Source: UBA6522 sp963664945
GTDB lineage: Bacteria; Pseudomonadota; Gammaproteobacteria; Steroidobacterales; Rariloculaceae
DNA length: 64,000 nt
Direction of reading: 5' to 3'
Assembly: GCA_963664945.1 (NCBI GenBank)
Contig: OY761822.1
Span: 5,146,001-5,210,000, forward strand
The position numbers were made by a program, and so were the translations under genes. Under the pieces are notes generated by a model. The model was not told where the DNA came from. It made no database searches and saw nothing but the letters and a program-made list of their open reading frames with translations. This document shows, in pieces, positions 35,891-44,736 of the stretch (the stretch's first letter is position 1; every line of letters starts with the position of its first letter).

Positions 35891-35973
35891 GTTAGTAGTA
35901 AATGATCTGTCCGGTTTGATGGGACACCTCCTCTCAGTATCCCATCAAACCGGACAGATCATTTACTACTAAC
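35891..35973. repeat. Perfect 34-bp inverted repeat
   Basis: Arms 35891-35924 and 35940-35973 are exact reverse complements, with a 15-base loop (CACCTCCTCTCAGTA). No coding frame runs through it. It sits between the divergent brnT and higB genes. It is longer and more exact than a transcription terminator usually is, and lacks a T-run. It could be a miniature transposon or two fused element ends, or a cruciform site. Confidence 0.9.
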
Positions 35974-36025
35974 ACACCGGATAATAGCGCTTGACGCTAT
36001 TAGTACGGCAAACTAAGGTATTGGC

Positions 36026-36307
36026 GTGATCCAGAGTTACAGGAACACCGAAACCCGGCGAGTTGCCAACCGCGAACGATGCAAGAGATTTCCCGCCGAT
36101 ATCCAGCGCCGTGCCCAAGCCAAGTTGATGATCCTGAACAATGCCAGGGACTTGAACGATTTGCGGGTACCTCCGGGAAACCGGCTGGAGGCGCTCGCGG
36201 GCGACCGCGAGGGTCAGCACAGTATCCGTATCAACGATCAGTGGCGGATATGCTTTGTGTGGAGGGAAGGACACGCTTACCGAGTTGAAATCGTGGACTA
36301 TCATTGA
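36026..36307 (+). CDS. higB: HigB-type toxin (RelE/ParE family)
   Basis: The 93-residue protein is a plasmid-maintenance killer-type HigB: it ends with the conserved RLEALAGDREGQHSIRINDQW and RICFVWREGHAYRVEIVDYH segments. These hold the basic residues that bind RNA on the ribosome. The order is toxin first, then antitoxin, as in higBA. A paralogue with the same ending (WSVRINDQWRICFKW and VEIVDYH) is at 49531-49812. The start ATG lacks a strong ribosome site. Confidence 0.9.
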   Translation: MIQSYRNTETRRVANRERCKRFPADIQRRAQAKLMILNNARDLNDLRVPPGNRLEALAGDREGQHSIRINDQWRICFVWREGHAYRVEIVDYH

Positions 36308-36342
36308 GGTTCGAGAGTCGAGCACGAGAAGGAATCCAACCC

Positions 36343-36669
36343 ATGACCGGATTGTCGCCGAGCCGCCCCGAAAAACTGGCTTCCATACATCCTGGAGAAA
36401 TTCTCGACGAAGAATTTCTTCGTCCCCTGAAGATAAGCCAGTATCGGCTGGCCCAAGCCCTCGGCGTGGATGCCAGACGTATTCACGCCATAGTTCACGG
36501 CCAACGGTCCATCACGGCGGAAACCGCGCTTCTGCTGTCACGCTTTTTCGGCAACTCCGCGCAGTTCTGGATGGGACTCCAGAATCAGTACGATCTGGAA
36601 CGGGAGCGGGATCGTCTGGCCGACAGGCTCAGTCGGGTGCCGGAGCATCCCGTCGAGGCCTCGATCTGA
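36343..36669 (+). CDS. higA: HigA-type antitoxin
   Basis: The 108-residue HTH protein reads IHPGEILDEEFLRPLKISQY, then RLAQALGVDARRIHAIVHGQ and RSITAETALLLSRFFGNSAQ, the usual HigA sequence. The start at 36343 is preferred over an upstream TTG because GAAGGAA lies eight bases before. It neutralises HigB and represses the operon. Its end is followed by a frame that opens again at 36736. Confidence 0.92.
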   Translation: MTGLSPSRPEKLASIHPGEILDEEFLRPLKISQYRLAQALGVDARRIHAIVHGQRSITAETALLLSRFFGNSAQFWMGLQNQYDLERERDRLADRLSRVPEHPVEASI

Positions 36670-36909
36670 ACTCGTCGGGCCAGCGAATCGATCCCATCGC
36701 GTTTGAGCGGGACCGGGTCGGCGGGTGAGGTGCTGATGGCCAACGCCGAGGCACTGGCGACATGGATCGACGAACAGGCGCCCACGATCGCCGCGGCGAT
36801 GACGCCGTGAACCGGCGCGCAGTGCATCGACTTCGCCCGCAAGGCGGAATCCTTCGGTGATGCCCTGCTGTCGGCCGTTGACGATCTGGAGAGTTTCGAT
36901 GGCGTCGAA

Positions 36910-38046
36910 GTGGTCCGCGTGGCGGATGCGGGACTGGCCTCGCAGGCGGACATCGGCGCCAGGGACGACTGTATTGAATCCCCGGCAGAATTGGAAGACG
37001 TTCTGACCGCTGCTTGCAACGCCGCCCTGGAACTTCGCCGCCACCGCCGCCGGCTGAACCCCGCGGAGCCGGTCACGCTCCGCGAACTCTTGGGAATGCA
37101 TCGCTCCCGGACGCCTGCAGAGCCGGAGCGGAAGACGGACGGGGATCCGAATTCCGGCCAACTCGCCGGAAACTCCGACCATGGTGCGCAGGAGGATATC
37201 GATCTCGATCAGCTCGATCCCATTAGCGACAGCGCGTCGGTGCAGGCGAGCAACGCGCTTCGGTGGGCCTTGACGAATCGCGATGTCGCCGGGGCGCGCT
37301 GCGCCCATGAGAAGTGGGCCGCTCTCGATGCGTCCCACAGGTGGCTGACATGCGCTGAACGTCTGATCGACGCTGTTCAAATGCCCGCTCTGGACGGGAA
37401 CGCGAACGCGATCGAAGCCCTCCTCCACCTTGACGGAGACTGGACCGATGCAGCTGACGATATTTTCGGCGCCGGACAGCATGACCTGCTGCTCCCGGCA
37501 TGGCGTGCCGTGGCCGCAGCGCTTGCGGGCGCGGAATTCGATCCGGAGCATCCGAACCGTCACGCAAGCTACGCGTGGATGAAAAGCGGCGACTGGGCGA
37601 GTGTCGAGCAGGCCATTCGCGGGGTGCCGGACTATCGGCACCAACCGGCATTGCTGGTACGCATGGCGGAGGCTCTACGGCGTCAGCGGCGTTGGTTCGA
37701 TGCGGTGGACCACTGGTTCGCGCTGTGCTGGCAGGCGCCCGGGGAGTTTCATCGTTTGATGGAACACGGCGGCATTCAGGATCGAACGATGCGCGATGGC
37801 TGGAACGCCGGGCGCGACCAGGATGTCGAACCGGAAATCTCCGCGGCATGGTTTCCGGCCTGGATGTTGCTGTACAAACCCGGACTGGCTCGCAAGGTGG
37901 CCGGGGCTTTCGGTGACAGCGCCCCCGAGGCGGCGTTCAATGCTATGGCGGCGTTGGCCACCGGCCGCGGCGGGGTCGCCGATCTGCGCAAGCGGTTGCA
38001 GCGCATTCACCCCGGCCTGCTGTCGCTGCTTCTGGATCGGCACTGA
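36910..38046 (+). CDS. Uncharacterised protein; probable remnant of a longer gene with an in-frame TGA
   Basis: This 378-residue protein has no recognised domain. It is rich in Asp and Ala and looks helical, with segments like AWMKSGDWASVEQAIRGVPD and MAEALRRQRRWFDAVDHWFAL that suggest TPR-like pairs. In the same frame upstream, translation would run from about 36736 (ATG; GAGG nearby) through EALATWIDEQAP to a TGA at 36808-36810, then continue open without interruption to this start. So it may be the 3' part of a gene broken by a nonsense change, or two genes. Function is unknown. Confidence 0.5.
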   Translation: MVRVADAGLASQADIGARDDCIESPAELEDVLTAACNAALELRRHRRRLNPAEPVTLRELLGMHRSRTPAEPERKTDGDPNSGQLAGNSDHGAQEDIDLDQLDPISDSASVQASNALRWALTNRDVAGARCAHEKWAALDASHRWLTCAERLIDAVQMPALDGNANAIEALLHLDGDWTDAADDIFGAGQHDLLLPAWRAVAAALAGAEFDPEHPNRHASYAWMKSGDWASVEQAIRGVPDYRHQPALLVRMAEALRRQRRWFDAVDHWFALCWQAPGEFHRLMEHGGIQDRTMRDGWNAGRDQDVEPEISAAWFPAWMLLYKPGLARKVAGAFGDSAPEAAFNAMAALATGRGGVADLRKRLQRIHPGLLSLLLDRH

Positions 38047-38188
38047 CTTGCGGAGGTGCTGTCGGCCGGCTGTGTTCGGTGAGCGACACCGCGCAGGACG
38101 ATGCGCACCCGATCCAGTCGGTGGCGAGTGAGCTGCGCAAGCTGATTCAGAGCCTGATTTCGCGACCGATTCGCGATTGCCCGGTAGA

Positions 38189-38872
38189 CTATCCGCCGCC
38201 GATCCACCACCCGAACAGCCCGCCCAACAGGAAAGGCAGCCAACTCTCGCTACGCTCGTCGGCCCGCATTGCCTCGTACTCGCTGATTGCGATTGTCTCG
38301 TTTGCCCGTTGTTCCAACCGATCGGTCAGGAGGCCCACTTCCGGCGGTGCCTTGATCGACAAGGAAAATGTCACGTTTGCATCGCTTTCCAGGGAAACGC
38401 CGCGCTTCCGCAGAGCCGTTGCCGGATCACCCAGAAAGTCCGCCAATTCGTCCAGCCAATCCTGAATTTGCGCAAGTGTCTTGCGGTACGTCTCAACCAG
38501 CAGCAGCCAACACTCGTGATCTTCGCTGCTGGCGCTGAGTCGCCGGACTTCATCGTAGCCGTTGACGATTCGCTCCAGCTGTAATTCCAGACGTCCGACT
38601 GCGCGATGGATTTCTGCGTCAGGCGTATCCGGATTGGAGGCAATCGTGCTCAGCCCGTCGTCGATTTCATCGGCGAGCAATTCGATCTCGTCGCCGATAC
38701 GGCCAAGGTGCTCCCGGCTCAGATCGAAAATGTCGGATACCGAGCCCGACTCTATCGGCCGCGCGACCGTTTTCTTCCGCAATGCCCCGGCGACGGGGCG
38801 CAATGCCTCGCCGAGCACCCCCAGCGATCGCGGGACCGATACGGCCATGGTTCGGGCTGATTCGCCATTCAT
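38189..38872 (-). CDS. Hypothetical protein with C-terminal membrane segment
   Basis: The 227-residue protein has a long helical middle, probably coiled (DEIELLADEIDDGLSTIA, then LELQLERIVNGYDEVRRL), and a hydrophobic glycine-rich C-terminus (LPFLLGGLFGWWIGGG) that could insert into a membrane. No family recognised. The orientation is opposite to its neighbours. It lies between the uncharacterised protein and the integrase remains, in a low-conservation region. Confidence 0.5.
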   Translation of the reverse strand: MNGESARTMAVSVPRSLGVLGEALRPVAGALRKKTVARPIESGSVSDIFDLSREHLGRIGDEIELLADEIDDGLSTIASNPDTPDAEIHRAVGRLELQLERIVNGYDEVRRLSASSEDHECWLLLVETYRKTLAQIQDWLDELADFLGDPATALRKRGVSLESDANVTFSLSIKAPPEVGLLTDRLEQRANETIAISEYEAMRADERSESWLPFLLGGLFGWWIGGG

Positions 38873-39518
38873 GGAATTGTTTTTGCCTCCGACATGATTT
38901 CAAACGATACACGATCCACACGCAAGTCGATTGGCATCTGTCTGCAAGCGAATCCGCCGCTTCCGTATGAAGCCCAAAGAGCGGTTCCTCACCGCCGGGG
39001 AAATCGCCCGGCTCAACGCTGAGCTGGTCCGCGACGAGTTTTGGTGCCCGAACGTCGTCGCCGTCATCCGCCTACTGTTGCTAACCGGTTGCCGCGTGGG
39101 AGAAATCCTGTCGCTGGAATGGAACTGGATCAAGGACAGGCGCGTCGGCGCGCCCGCGAAACGCGCGCTCGACGATCACGAAGCGCGCTGGCCCGAGGCC
39201 GTCGCCGCGACCCGGCTGCTGGCGCTCACCGGCTGCCACCGCAGCGAAGTGCTCGATCTGCGCTGGCGCGACATCGGCAAGGACGCCCTCAACCTGCGCG
39301 ATTCGAAGACTGGGCCGCGCGCCGTGCCGCTTGGGGAGGCCGAGCGGGCGCACGTCGCTGGCACTGCCCGGTTCACGCAAGCCGGATGCGCTCCTCTTTC
39401 CGAGCTACGCCCACGGCAAGGGTTACGAGTCCATGCGCAATTGTTGGCGCGCGGACTGCGACCGTGTGAAGCTCGGCAGCCTTCGCCTGCATGATCTTCG
39501 GCACTATATTGGCACCCT

Positions 39519-39609
39519 GACTATGTCGGGCACGTCGGGATCAAGGGCGATTCTGCACGGTAACGGCAGGTCCGTGGGAGATCGCCTGCCGCGCGTACCC
39601 GACATAGTC
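39519..39609. repeat. 12-bp inverted repeat at the end of the inserted fragment
   Basis: GACTATGTCGGG (39519-39530) and CCCGACATAGTC (39598-39609) are exact reverse complements, 67 bases apart. They lie at the left of the piece that splits integrase 1 and next to a minus-strand integrase end. This may be the end of a recombinase-bearing element. Confidence 0.6.
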
Positions 39610-39618
39610 TTGACGGAC

Positions 39619-39850
39619 TTACAGGCTGTTGAGGAAGCCGAGCAGCGAGTCGCCGGGCTGGTAGCGGGCGGGTTTGCCGGTTGGCGGTGTGGTCTTGGCC
39701 AGTGCCTTCTCTTTCATGGACAGCGTCGCCTCCAGGTAGATCTGCGTGGTCTCGACCGATTCGTGGCCGAGCCACAACGCGATCACCGCGCGATCGACGC
39801 CTGCCTGAAGAAGGTCCATCGCCGCGGTATGGCGGCTATCTCGTCAAAGA
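39619..39850 (-). pseudogene. C-terminus of another tyrosine recombinase, inserted in integrase 1
   Basis: The minus frame reads DSRHTAAMDLLQAGVDRAVI, then ALWLGHESVETTQIYLEATL and PARYQPGDSLLGFLNSL, the end of a XerD-type recombinase of the kind found in tandem three-recombinase (RIT-like) elements. The Tyr is in TQIYLEA. Only about 75 codons remain. The fragment lies inside integrase 1 in opposite orientation. Confidence 0.7.
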
Positions 39851-40049
39851 CATAGGCGCCACACGTTCGCCTCCCACGCGGTGATGGGCGGGCTCGACCT
39901 CTACACCGTCGGACGCCTGCTCGGCCATGCCGATCTGGCGTCCACCGAGCGCTACGCTCATCTGGCCGACGAACATGTCCGGGACGCGGCGGGCCGCATT
40001 TCCGGCATCGTCCACGGGGCCATGACCGGACGCGCAAAGGAGGCCAGCC

Positions 40050-41229
40050 ATGACAAATAGAACCCGCCGTCCGCGTTTGACCGCGAAAGCCGTCGCCGCC
40101 GCGAAGCCACGCGACAGGGAACACATCCTCTGGGACGGGACGCTGGCGCATTTCGGGGTGCGCGTGCAACCCACGGGCGTGAAGTCCTTCATCGTGCAGA
40201 CGCGCGTCAACGGGCGCATGCGCAAACTCACCCTGGGTCGCTTTCCGGAGATGGGCGTCGGAAAAGCTCGCCGGGAAGCGGCGGCCCTGCTTGCCCGGCT
40301 CTCGGGCGGGGAGCCGGTCGCGTCGCCGCGCAAGACCCGGGTGCCGGTGTTCCGCGATTTTGCTTCGCGCTACCGGGAGCGCCGCAAACACCGCTGGAAG
40401 GCCTCGTCGCTGAAGACCTTCGACGGCTACCTCCGCCATCGGCTGATGCCCGCGTTCGGCCGGATGCGGCTGGACGCCATCGACCACCGGCGCGCGCCTG
40501 TCCGAAATCCTCAACCTCGCATGGGACGAAATCGGCGAACCTGGCGAGCACGGCGCGAGCGCACGCATCGAAGACTCCAAGACCGGGCCGCGCACGGTCT
40601 GGCTCGGCCCGGAGGCGGCACGGGTGCTCGCGGCGCTGCCGCAGGCGAAAGAGGCCACGCGGGTGTTCCCCGAAGCGCTGACGTCGAGCCGGCTCTACAC
40701 GTTCTGGGTGAGCATCCGGGATGAAGCCGCTCTGCCCGGGCTCCGTATCCACGACTGCCGCCACACCTGGGCCTCGCAGGGCGTCATGAACGGCGTCGGG
40801 CTGACCACCGTCGGGCGGCTTCTCGGGCACCGCCAGCGCGACACCACCGCGATCTACGCGCACCTCGACGACAGAACGCTCGGGGACGCCGCCGCACAGG
40901 CGGCGGCCATCATCGCCAGCGCAATGCAATTCAAGCCGGTTGCGTCTCTTGCTCCAGAAGCCTCAGCGGGAACGGATAGCGCCGAACAACCTGACGGTGC
41001 CGATGCCCCAAATCGGAGGATCGTACCTGCCGGGTCGCTCGACCCGAACGACACCGGACCGAAGTGCAGGAGTCTCGAAGAGCCAGGGACGCAGGAATCG
41101 GCAACAGCGCCCCCGCAGCGTCCAGACATTGACTGGCTCGCGGCGGACAGATTCGGAGCGGACTCTGAATCCGGAGGTGATGAAACAGGGAACGATCCGT
41201 CCCGAAGCCCAGAGGTGGATTGGCTGTGA
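40050..41229 (+). pseudogene. Tyrosine integrase 2, with internal deletion
   Basis: The ATG overlaps the stop of integrase 1. The N-terminus is an Arm-binding (DUF4102) domain (RPRLTAKAVAAAKPRD and HFGVRVQPTGVKSFIVQTRV), followed by a core-binding domain (RYRERRKHRWKASSLKTFDG). Near 40485 the frame changes and residues are lost before LSEILNLAWDEIGEPG. The catalytic part continues with IHDCRHTWASQGVMNGVG and RLLGHRQRDTTAIYAHLDDR, so Arg, His and Tyr are still coded. A disordered tail follows up to 41229. Confidence 0.8.
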
Positions 41230-41604
41230 CGGAATCCCAATCCGGCTCCACCCATTTCGGCGGCAGCGGCCCACGAACCTCGCAAACGTCGGGCAGGCGA
41301 TCTCTATTGAATAGGATTTTCCTGCCTTTAGGCGGCCTCGTCTGCCACACATTGCGCGACGCAGTGGCGCAGGCCGCCATCGTCGTCACGCGCGCACTCG
41401 CATGCAGGGAATTCGTCTTGCGAAAAGTTGACCCGAATATAAATGACACAAGATTTGGGCCGATAATGGTTAAGCGGCTCAGTTGTGGACAAGTCAGAAG
41501 CCCTTGACAAAGACCATAGCTTTGGGCCGCGCCAAGTAGCCGTTTCCAGACCTTGACGCCCGGTTCTGGCTTTGCTTTCTACATAGAGGTGTATCTGGGA
41601 GTGG
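41230..41604. other. Intergenic region after the integrases
   Basis: No gene supported. It marks a change to lower GC on the right side. A TTGACA-like hexamer lies near 41503. It may hold the downstream border of the tcmP operon. Confidence 0.3.
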
Positions 41605-42900
41605 CTACTCCTTCTTCCACATATCAGCTTTCAGAAACAACGGGAAAAAGCTACGTTGACTCTTCAGCTTGATTACATCACCGACAGTGATCGTATTGGC
41701 TTTCCTGCGTTCACCACCGGCGGGAGTAATCACCTCAAGATCAGGGTTTTCAATGATTGACGCATGGACATCATCAGCATGCGCTGGTGTGGTGTTGTAA
41801 ATGCTTTCGTAGAAATCCATGACAGACATTGCGTCGCCTGATTCCCCCACCAATCGCGGAATGTCTCCAAAGAGTTGATCCTTTGCGGATGATCTCGCAT
41901 CGTCATCAAATAGATAAAGCAGGCCTTCATCATGTCTCGGATCGTAGTGCAGCATGTTCAGACCGGAGCGTCCGAAATGGGCTTGGAGACTCGCGTTTTC
42001 GTGAAGAACGTTGTTGTAAACCTGCCTGGCACGATAGGCATTAGCGAAATGGATCAGCCAATAGCGCCACCCATCGGGGTTATTGATCGAAAACGGGCTG
42101 ACATAGGGAGCACATAGCCGAAAGGCGTCGAAAACAATCCTTTCCGCAGTGCCCAACCAATCATTTCTGGTCATCATTCCATTGAGCACCTGCACATTCG
42201 AACCCGTCAGCCCAAGATGATCGAGACGTTTCCTCAACTGTTCCGGTTGATTCTTTTGAAGAAATGCCAGCAACGAATCGATCATGAAGGTGTAGAAGAT
42301 CTCGGCAGCAGGGTAGGAGCGCATAACGTCAAGGATTGTTTCGCGCTCGACGTGACGATCGCCGCATTGGTCCAGATTGAACAGAACGCTTCGATATCTC
42401 CCTTGCGCAAGGAGACCCTTGATCTTCGGATATGCAACTTCAAAGAGATCGTGCAAATATTCGATGCGAAGATGGAGCTTCGGGCAACTCTGTGTGACAC
42501 CGGCCAAGAGCGGAGAGGCATGTTGCTGCAATAGGTTGATCGCATCGCGGCTGGCATCGTTGAATACCAAGAGACACTCGATCTCTATCGGTTCAAGACC
42601 TCGACTCACTCTGTGCGCGTTCACCGCCTCGGAAGCACGCTTCAATTCCTCAATGAAGATAAGGGGCGATCCGGCTGTGCCGCACTGATATCGCCCGCCG
42701 CCGGCAAAACCGTCGACGATAGCAAGCCGAAAGCGCTCCTGCTGAGGCAGCGTGCAGCGAACCGTGAGATAGTCAAACACATACTCGCGCAAAATCTTGT
42801 GCTTGCGTCTGGAGTGATCTTGGAGAGTAGCCCCTTCAACCCATTCGTATCGTTTCTTTACCAACCCATATCCTCCGTACATCTGATCCAAATGCGTCAA
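41605..42900 (-). CDS. tcmP: Three-Cys-motif partner protein TcmP
   Basis: This 431-residue protein belongs to TcmP, a family defined by its neighbour, a DUF5131 three-Cys protein. Visible motifs are KHKILREYVFDYL, the IVDGFAGGGRY segment (a Rossmann-type methyltransferase-like glycine loop with Asp before it), and VLFNLDQCGDRHV, which resembles the D-Q-G core of similar enzymes. The start overlaps the DUF5131 stop by four bases. The biochemical role is unknown. It sits in a defence-type cluster. GC is lower than in the restriction gene, which suggests a different origin. Confidence 0.85.
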   Translation of the reverse strand: MTHLDQMYGGYGLVKKRYEWVEGATLQDHSRRKHKILREYVFDYLTVRCTLPQQERFRLAIVDGFAGGGRYQCGTAGSPLIFIEELKRASEAVNAHRVSRGLEPIEIECLLVFNDASRDAINLLQQHASPLLAGVTQSCPKLHLRIEYLHDLFEVAYPKIKGLLAQGRYRSVLFNLDQCGDRHVERETILDVMRSYPAAEIFYTFMIDSLLAFLQKNQPEQLRKRLDHLGLTGSNVQVLNGMMTRNDWLGTAERIVFDAFRLCAPYVSPFSINNPDGWRYWLIHFANAYRARQVYNNVLHENASLQAHFGRSGLNMLHYDPRHDEGLLYLFDDDARSSAKDQLFGDIPRLVGESGDAMSVMDFYESIYNTTPAHADDVHASIIENPDLEVITPAGGERRKANTITVGDVIKLKSQRSFFPLFLKADMWKKE

Positions 42901-43679
42901 TCTGAATGCTGCGCTGTTCTTGGCATTTCATCCCAGGTTCGCCCTCGGTACTCACGCCCGTTAGCCTTTTTTGAACGTCTCCTGTTGTCCTTGCCCCAGG
43001 TGCCCCATTGCTTGAAGAAAAAAGCAGTTTTCGCCGCTAGGCACTGCGCATAAATCTCGTCGATCCATTCCTCTCTGATCGGACGAGCCGATTTGCCACT
43101 CTCCCCGCCGACAATTGCCCAATCGACGTCTGTAAGATCAATTGCACCCACTGAGCCAATGAGTGGTTCAAATGAAATAAACCGAATGGCAGCAGGAGCT
43201 TTGCGCAAATGTTCAACCCGGTGAGCGGCCTCGGAATTTTCTATACTGGTCCCGAGCCAGACGTTGGGGAGAATTGATCCAATCAGAGTAGAGACCAGAT
43301 CTGGTAAGCGTTCGGGACGCTTGGTAAGTATCTGGTAGTTGTGTTGCGGCGTGTCACGCATAATCCGCCAGACCTTGAGGATGAATTCGTTGCTTACTTT
43401 TTCGTGAAATAGATCGCTCATTGAGTTCACGAAGATTTTCCTTGGTGTACGCCAGCGTAATGGAATTGTGAGCGCTTTTTCATCTTCCCGAACAAGTCCG
43501 TTCCATACGATGCGGTTGCCTGACTTCTTCGTCAGCCCAGCATATTTTTCCACACCCATCGCCTCAAGACGTCGCGCCATCTCCATCGCGTAGCAGTGGG
43601 TGCATCCAGCCGTAATGATCGAGCACCCTGCAACGGGATTCCAAGTCGCATCCGTCCACTCTATCTGGGATTCAGCCAT
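42897..43679 (-). CDS. DUF5131 (phage Gp37/Gp68-like) three-Cys protein
   Basis: The 260-residue protein begins MAESQIEWTDATWNPVAGCS and has cysteines 19, 26 and 29 in a C-x6-C-x2-C motif that is proposed to bind an iron-sulfur cluster like radical SAM enzymes. Further on are IFVNSMSDLFHE, YQILTKRPERL, NVWLGTSIEN and FISFEPLIG, the standard Gp37/Gp68 motifs. The stop overlaps the tcmP start (ATGA), so the two proteins are made together. The reaction is not known; the pair recurs in phages and defence islands. Confidence 0.88.
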   Translation of the reverse strand: MAESQIEWTDATWNPVAGCSIITAGCTHCYAMEMARRLEAMGVEKYAGLTKKSGNRIVWNGLVREDEKALTIPLRWRTPRKIFVNSMSDLFHEKVSNEFILKVWRIMRDTPQHNYQILTKRPERLPDLVSTLIGSILPNVWLGTSIENSEAAHRVEHLRKAPAAIRFISFEPLIGSVGAIDLTDVDWAIVGGESGKSARPIREEWIDEIYAQCLAAKTAFFFKQWGTWGKDNRRRSKKANGREYRGRTWDEMPRTAQHSD

Positions 43680-43702
43680 GGTGCCCCCGTAGGTGTAATG
43701 TT

Positions 43703-44665
43703 CTATTCACCATGTCCCCATTGGCGCAACGGATCGGTAGCCTCCCAACGTTCGAGATCGACCGCTTGGCGGATTTGGTCTAAGTCAAGAAATTCGAGCG
43801 GTCTTCCGTCCGCCGTGATGATCATGTTGATCCAACCCCGTGAGAACAACCAGATCTTGCGCACCACCTCCCCATAGAGCTTACGCTTCGCTTCCGCCAA
43901 GGTATCTGCTCGAAGCGCATAGCCCTTCTTCCGCTTCCACCTCCGGGGAATGCTTGGCGTCGTAGTGAACCAGTACGTCCGCTTCCTCGCTTGCCAACGC
44001 TGGGCCAGGGCGCGTCGATTGCTCCGACGAAAGAACATTAACGCATCCAAGATGATTCCGACCCAATTCCCTACCGTGGCAGCGAGCAGATTCATAAACC
44101 AGCCTATGGCGCTGGTCGACGCTGTGCGCGATAACTCCTCCCTGAATTGCGCCCGGAAGTCCTCGATGGTCTTTTGCCGCCGTTGCTCTTTCTTCTCTCT
44201 TGAGTCGAACGTATCGTCCTCCGCCATGAAAGTGAGGATGTTGTTCTCCTGGCTAAACTTGACGATGGACCCGTTGGCGTAGGCCACCCGTTCGATGATC
44301 TTCCCCCGTTCATTGAACGAACAAACGAGTAGTTCCATTTTTCGGTCGCGGTAGTAGCCCTTGGCAATCACCTCTCGGGTCTTGCTGTCCAACGGCAAAG
44401 AGGCCGTCGCGTGACCCCGCTGAGATCTACCCGCGCCGTCCTGCCCGGGCAACGATGAGAGCGACATCCCGCTAAGGGCTAAATTCGTGCGAAGAACGCC
44501 TCCCACGCCGGTCCAAGTGTGCCCTTCCCACTCAATCGACCCATTGCCGCAATGCGCCCATGTCGGCACAAACATGAAGTCGAAGAAAACTAAGAAGCGG
44601 ATTCTCTCCGCTTCAAGGGCTTCCTTGGTTTCCGGCTTAACTGTCAGCATGCCACTGGCGTACAA
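43703..44665 (-). CDS. Uncharacterised protein, possibly phage-tail-like at the N-terminus
   Basis: The 320-residue protein has an N-terminal beta-rich part with WEGHTWTGVGGVL and TASLPLDSKTREVIAKGYYR, a style seen in phage tail/baseplate proteins of the DUF2163 kind. A hydrophobic stretch (STSAIGWFMNLLAATVGNW) and a very basic region (RRSNRRALAQRWQARKR) follow. The likeness to tail proteins is weak. It lies 71 bp after the restriction gene and 23 bp before DUF5131, on the same strand, so it belongs to the operon. Either ATG at residue 1 or 6 can start it. Confidence 0.5.
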   Translation of the reverse strand: MYASGMLTVKPETKEALEAERIRFLVFFDFMFVPTWAHCGNGSIEWEGHTWTGVGGVLRTNLALSGMSLSSLPGQDGAGRSQRGHATASLPLDSKTREVIAKGYYRDRKMELLVCSFNERGKIIERVAYANGSIVKFSQENNILTFMAEDDTFDSREKKEQRRQKTIEDFRAQFREELSRTASTSAIGWFMNLLAATVGNWVGIILDALMFFRRSNRRALAQRWQARKRTYWFTTTPSIPRRWKRKKGYALRADTLAEAKRKLYGEVVRKIWLFSRGWINMIITADGRPLEFLDLDQIRQAVDLERWEATDPLRQWGHGE

Positions 44666-44736
44666 GTTGGCAACCGTCCTGCATTTCGCATTTGTCGGAC
44701 ATCCACGCCAGCTTGGCTCGCCATCCCGTGTCTGTC

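Larger units (their letters stand above)
38967..40060 (+). pseudogene. Tyrosine integrase 1, chimeric and interrupted
   Basis: The frame begins MKPKERFLTAGEIARLNAEL and reaches LLLLTGCRVGEILSLEW, then repeats the same kind of domain in RLLALTGCHRSEVLDLRW, so two integrase pieces are fused. A frameshift near 39350 leads to DALLFPSYAHGKGYESM and the HDLRH motif at about 39495-39505. An insertion of about 345 bp follows. The gene resumes at 39850 with RHTFASHAVMGGLDLYTVG and RLLGHADLASTERYAHLADE, and the final Tyr is present. Inactive. Confidence 0.8.

Noticed and set aside
35891..35973. Integron attC site
   Set aside because: The outer ends read GTTAGTA...TACTAAC, the wrong orientation for attC core sites, and no integron integrase is visible.
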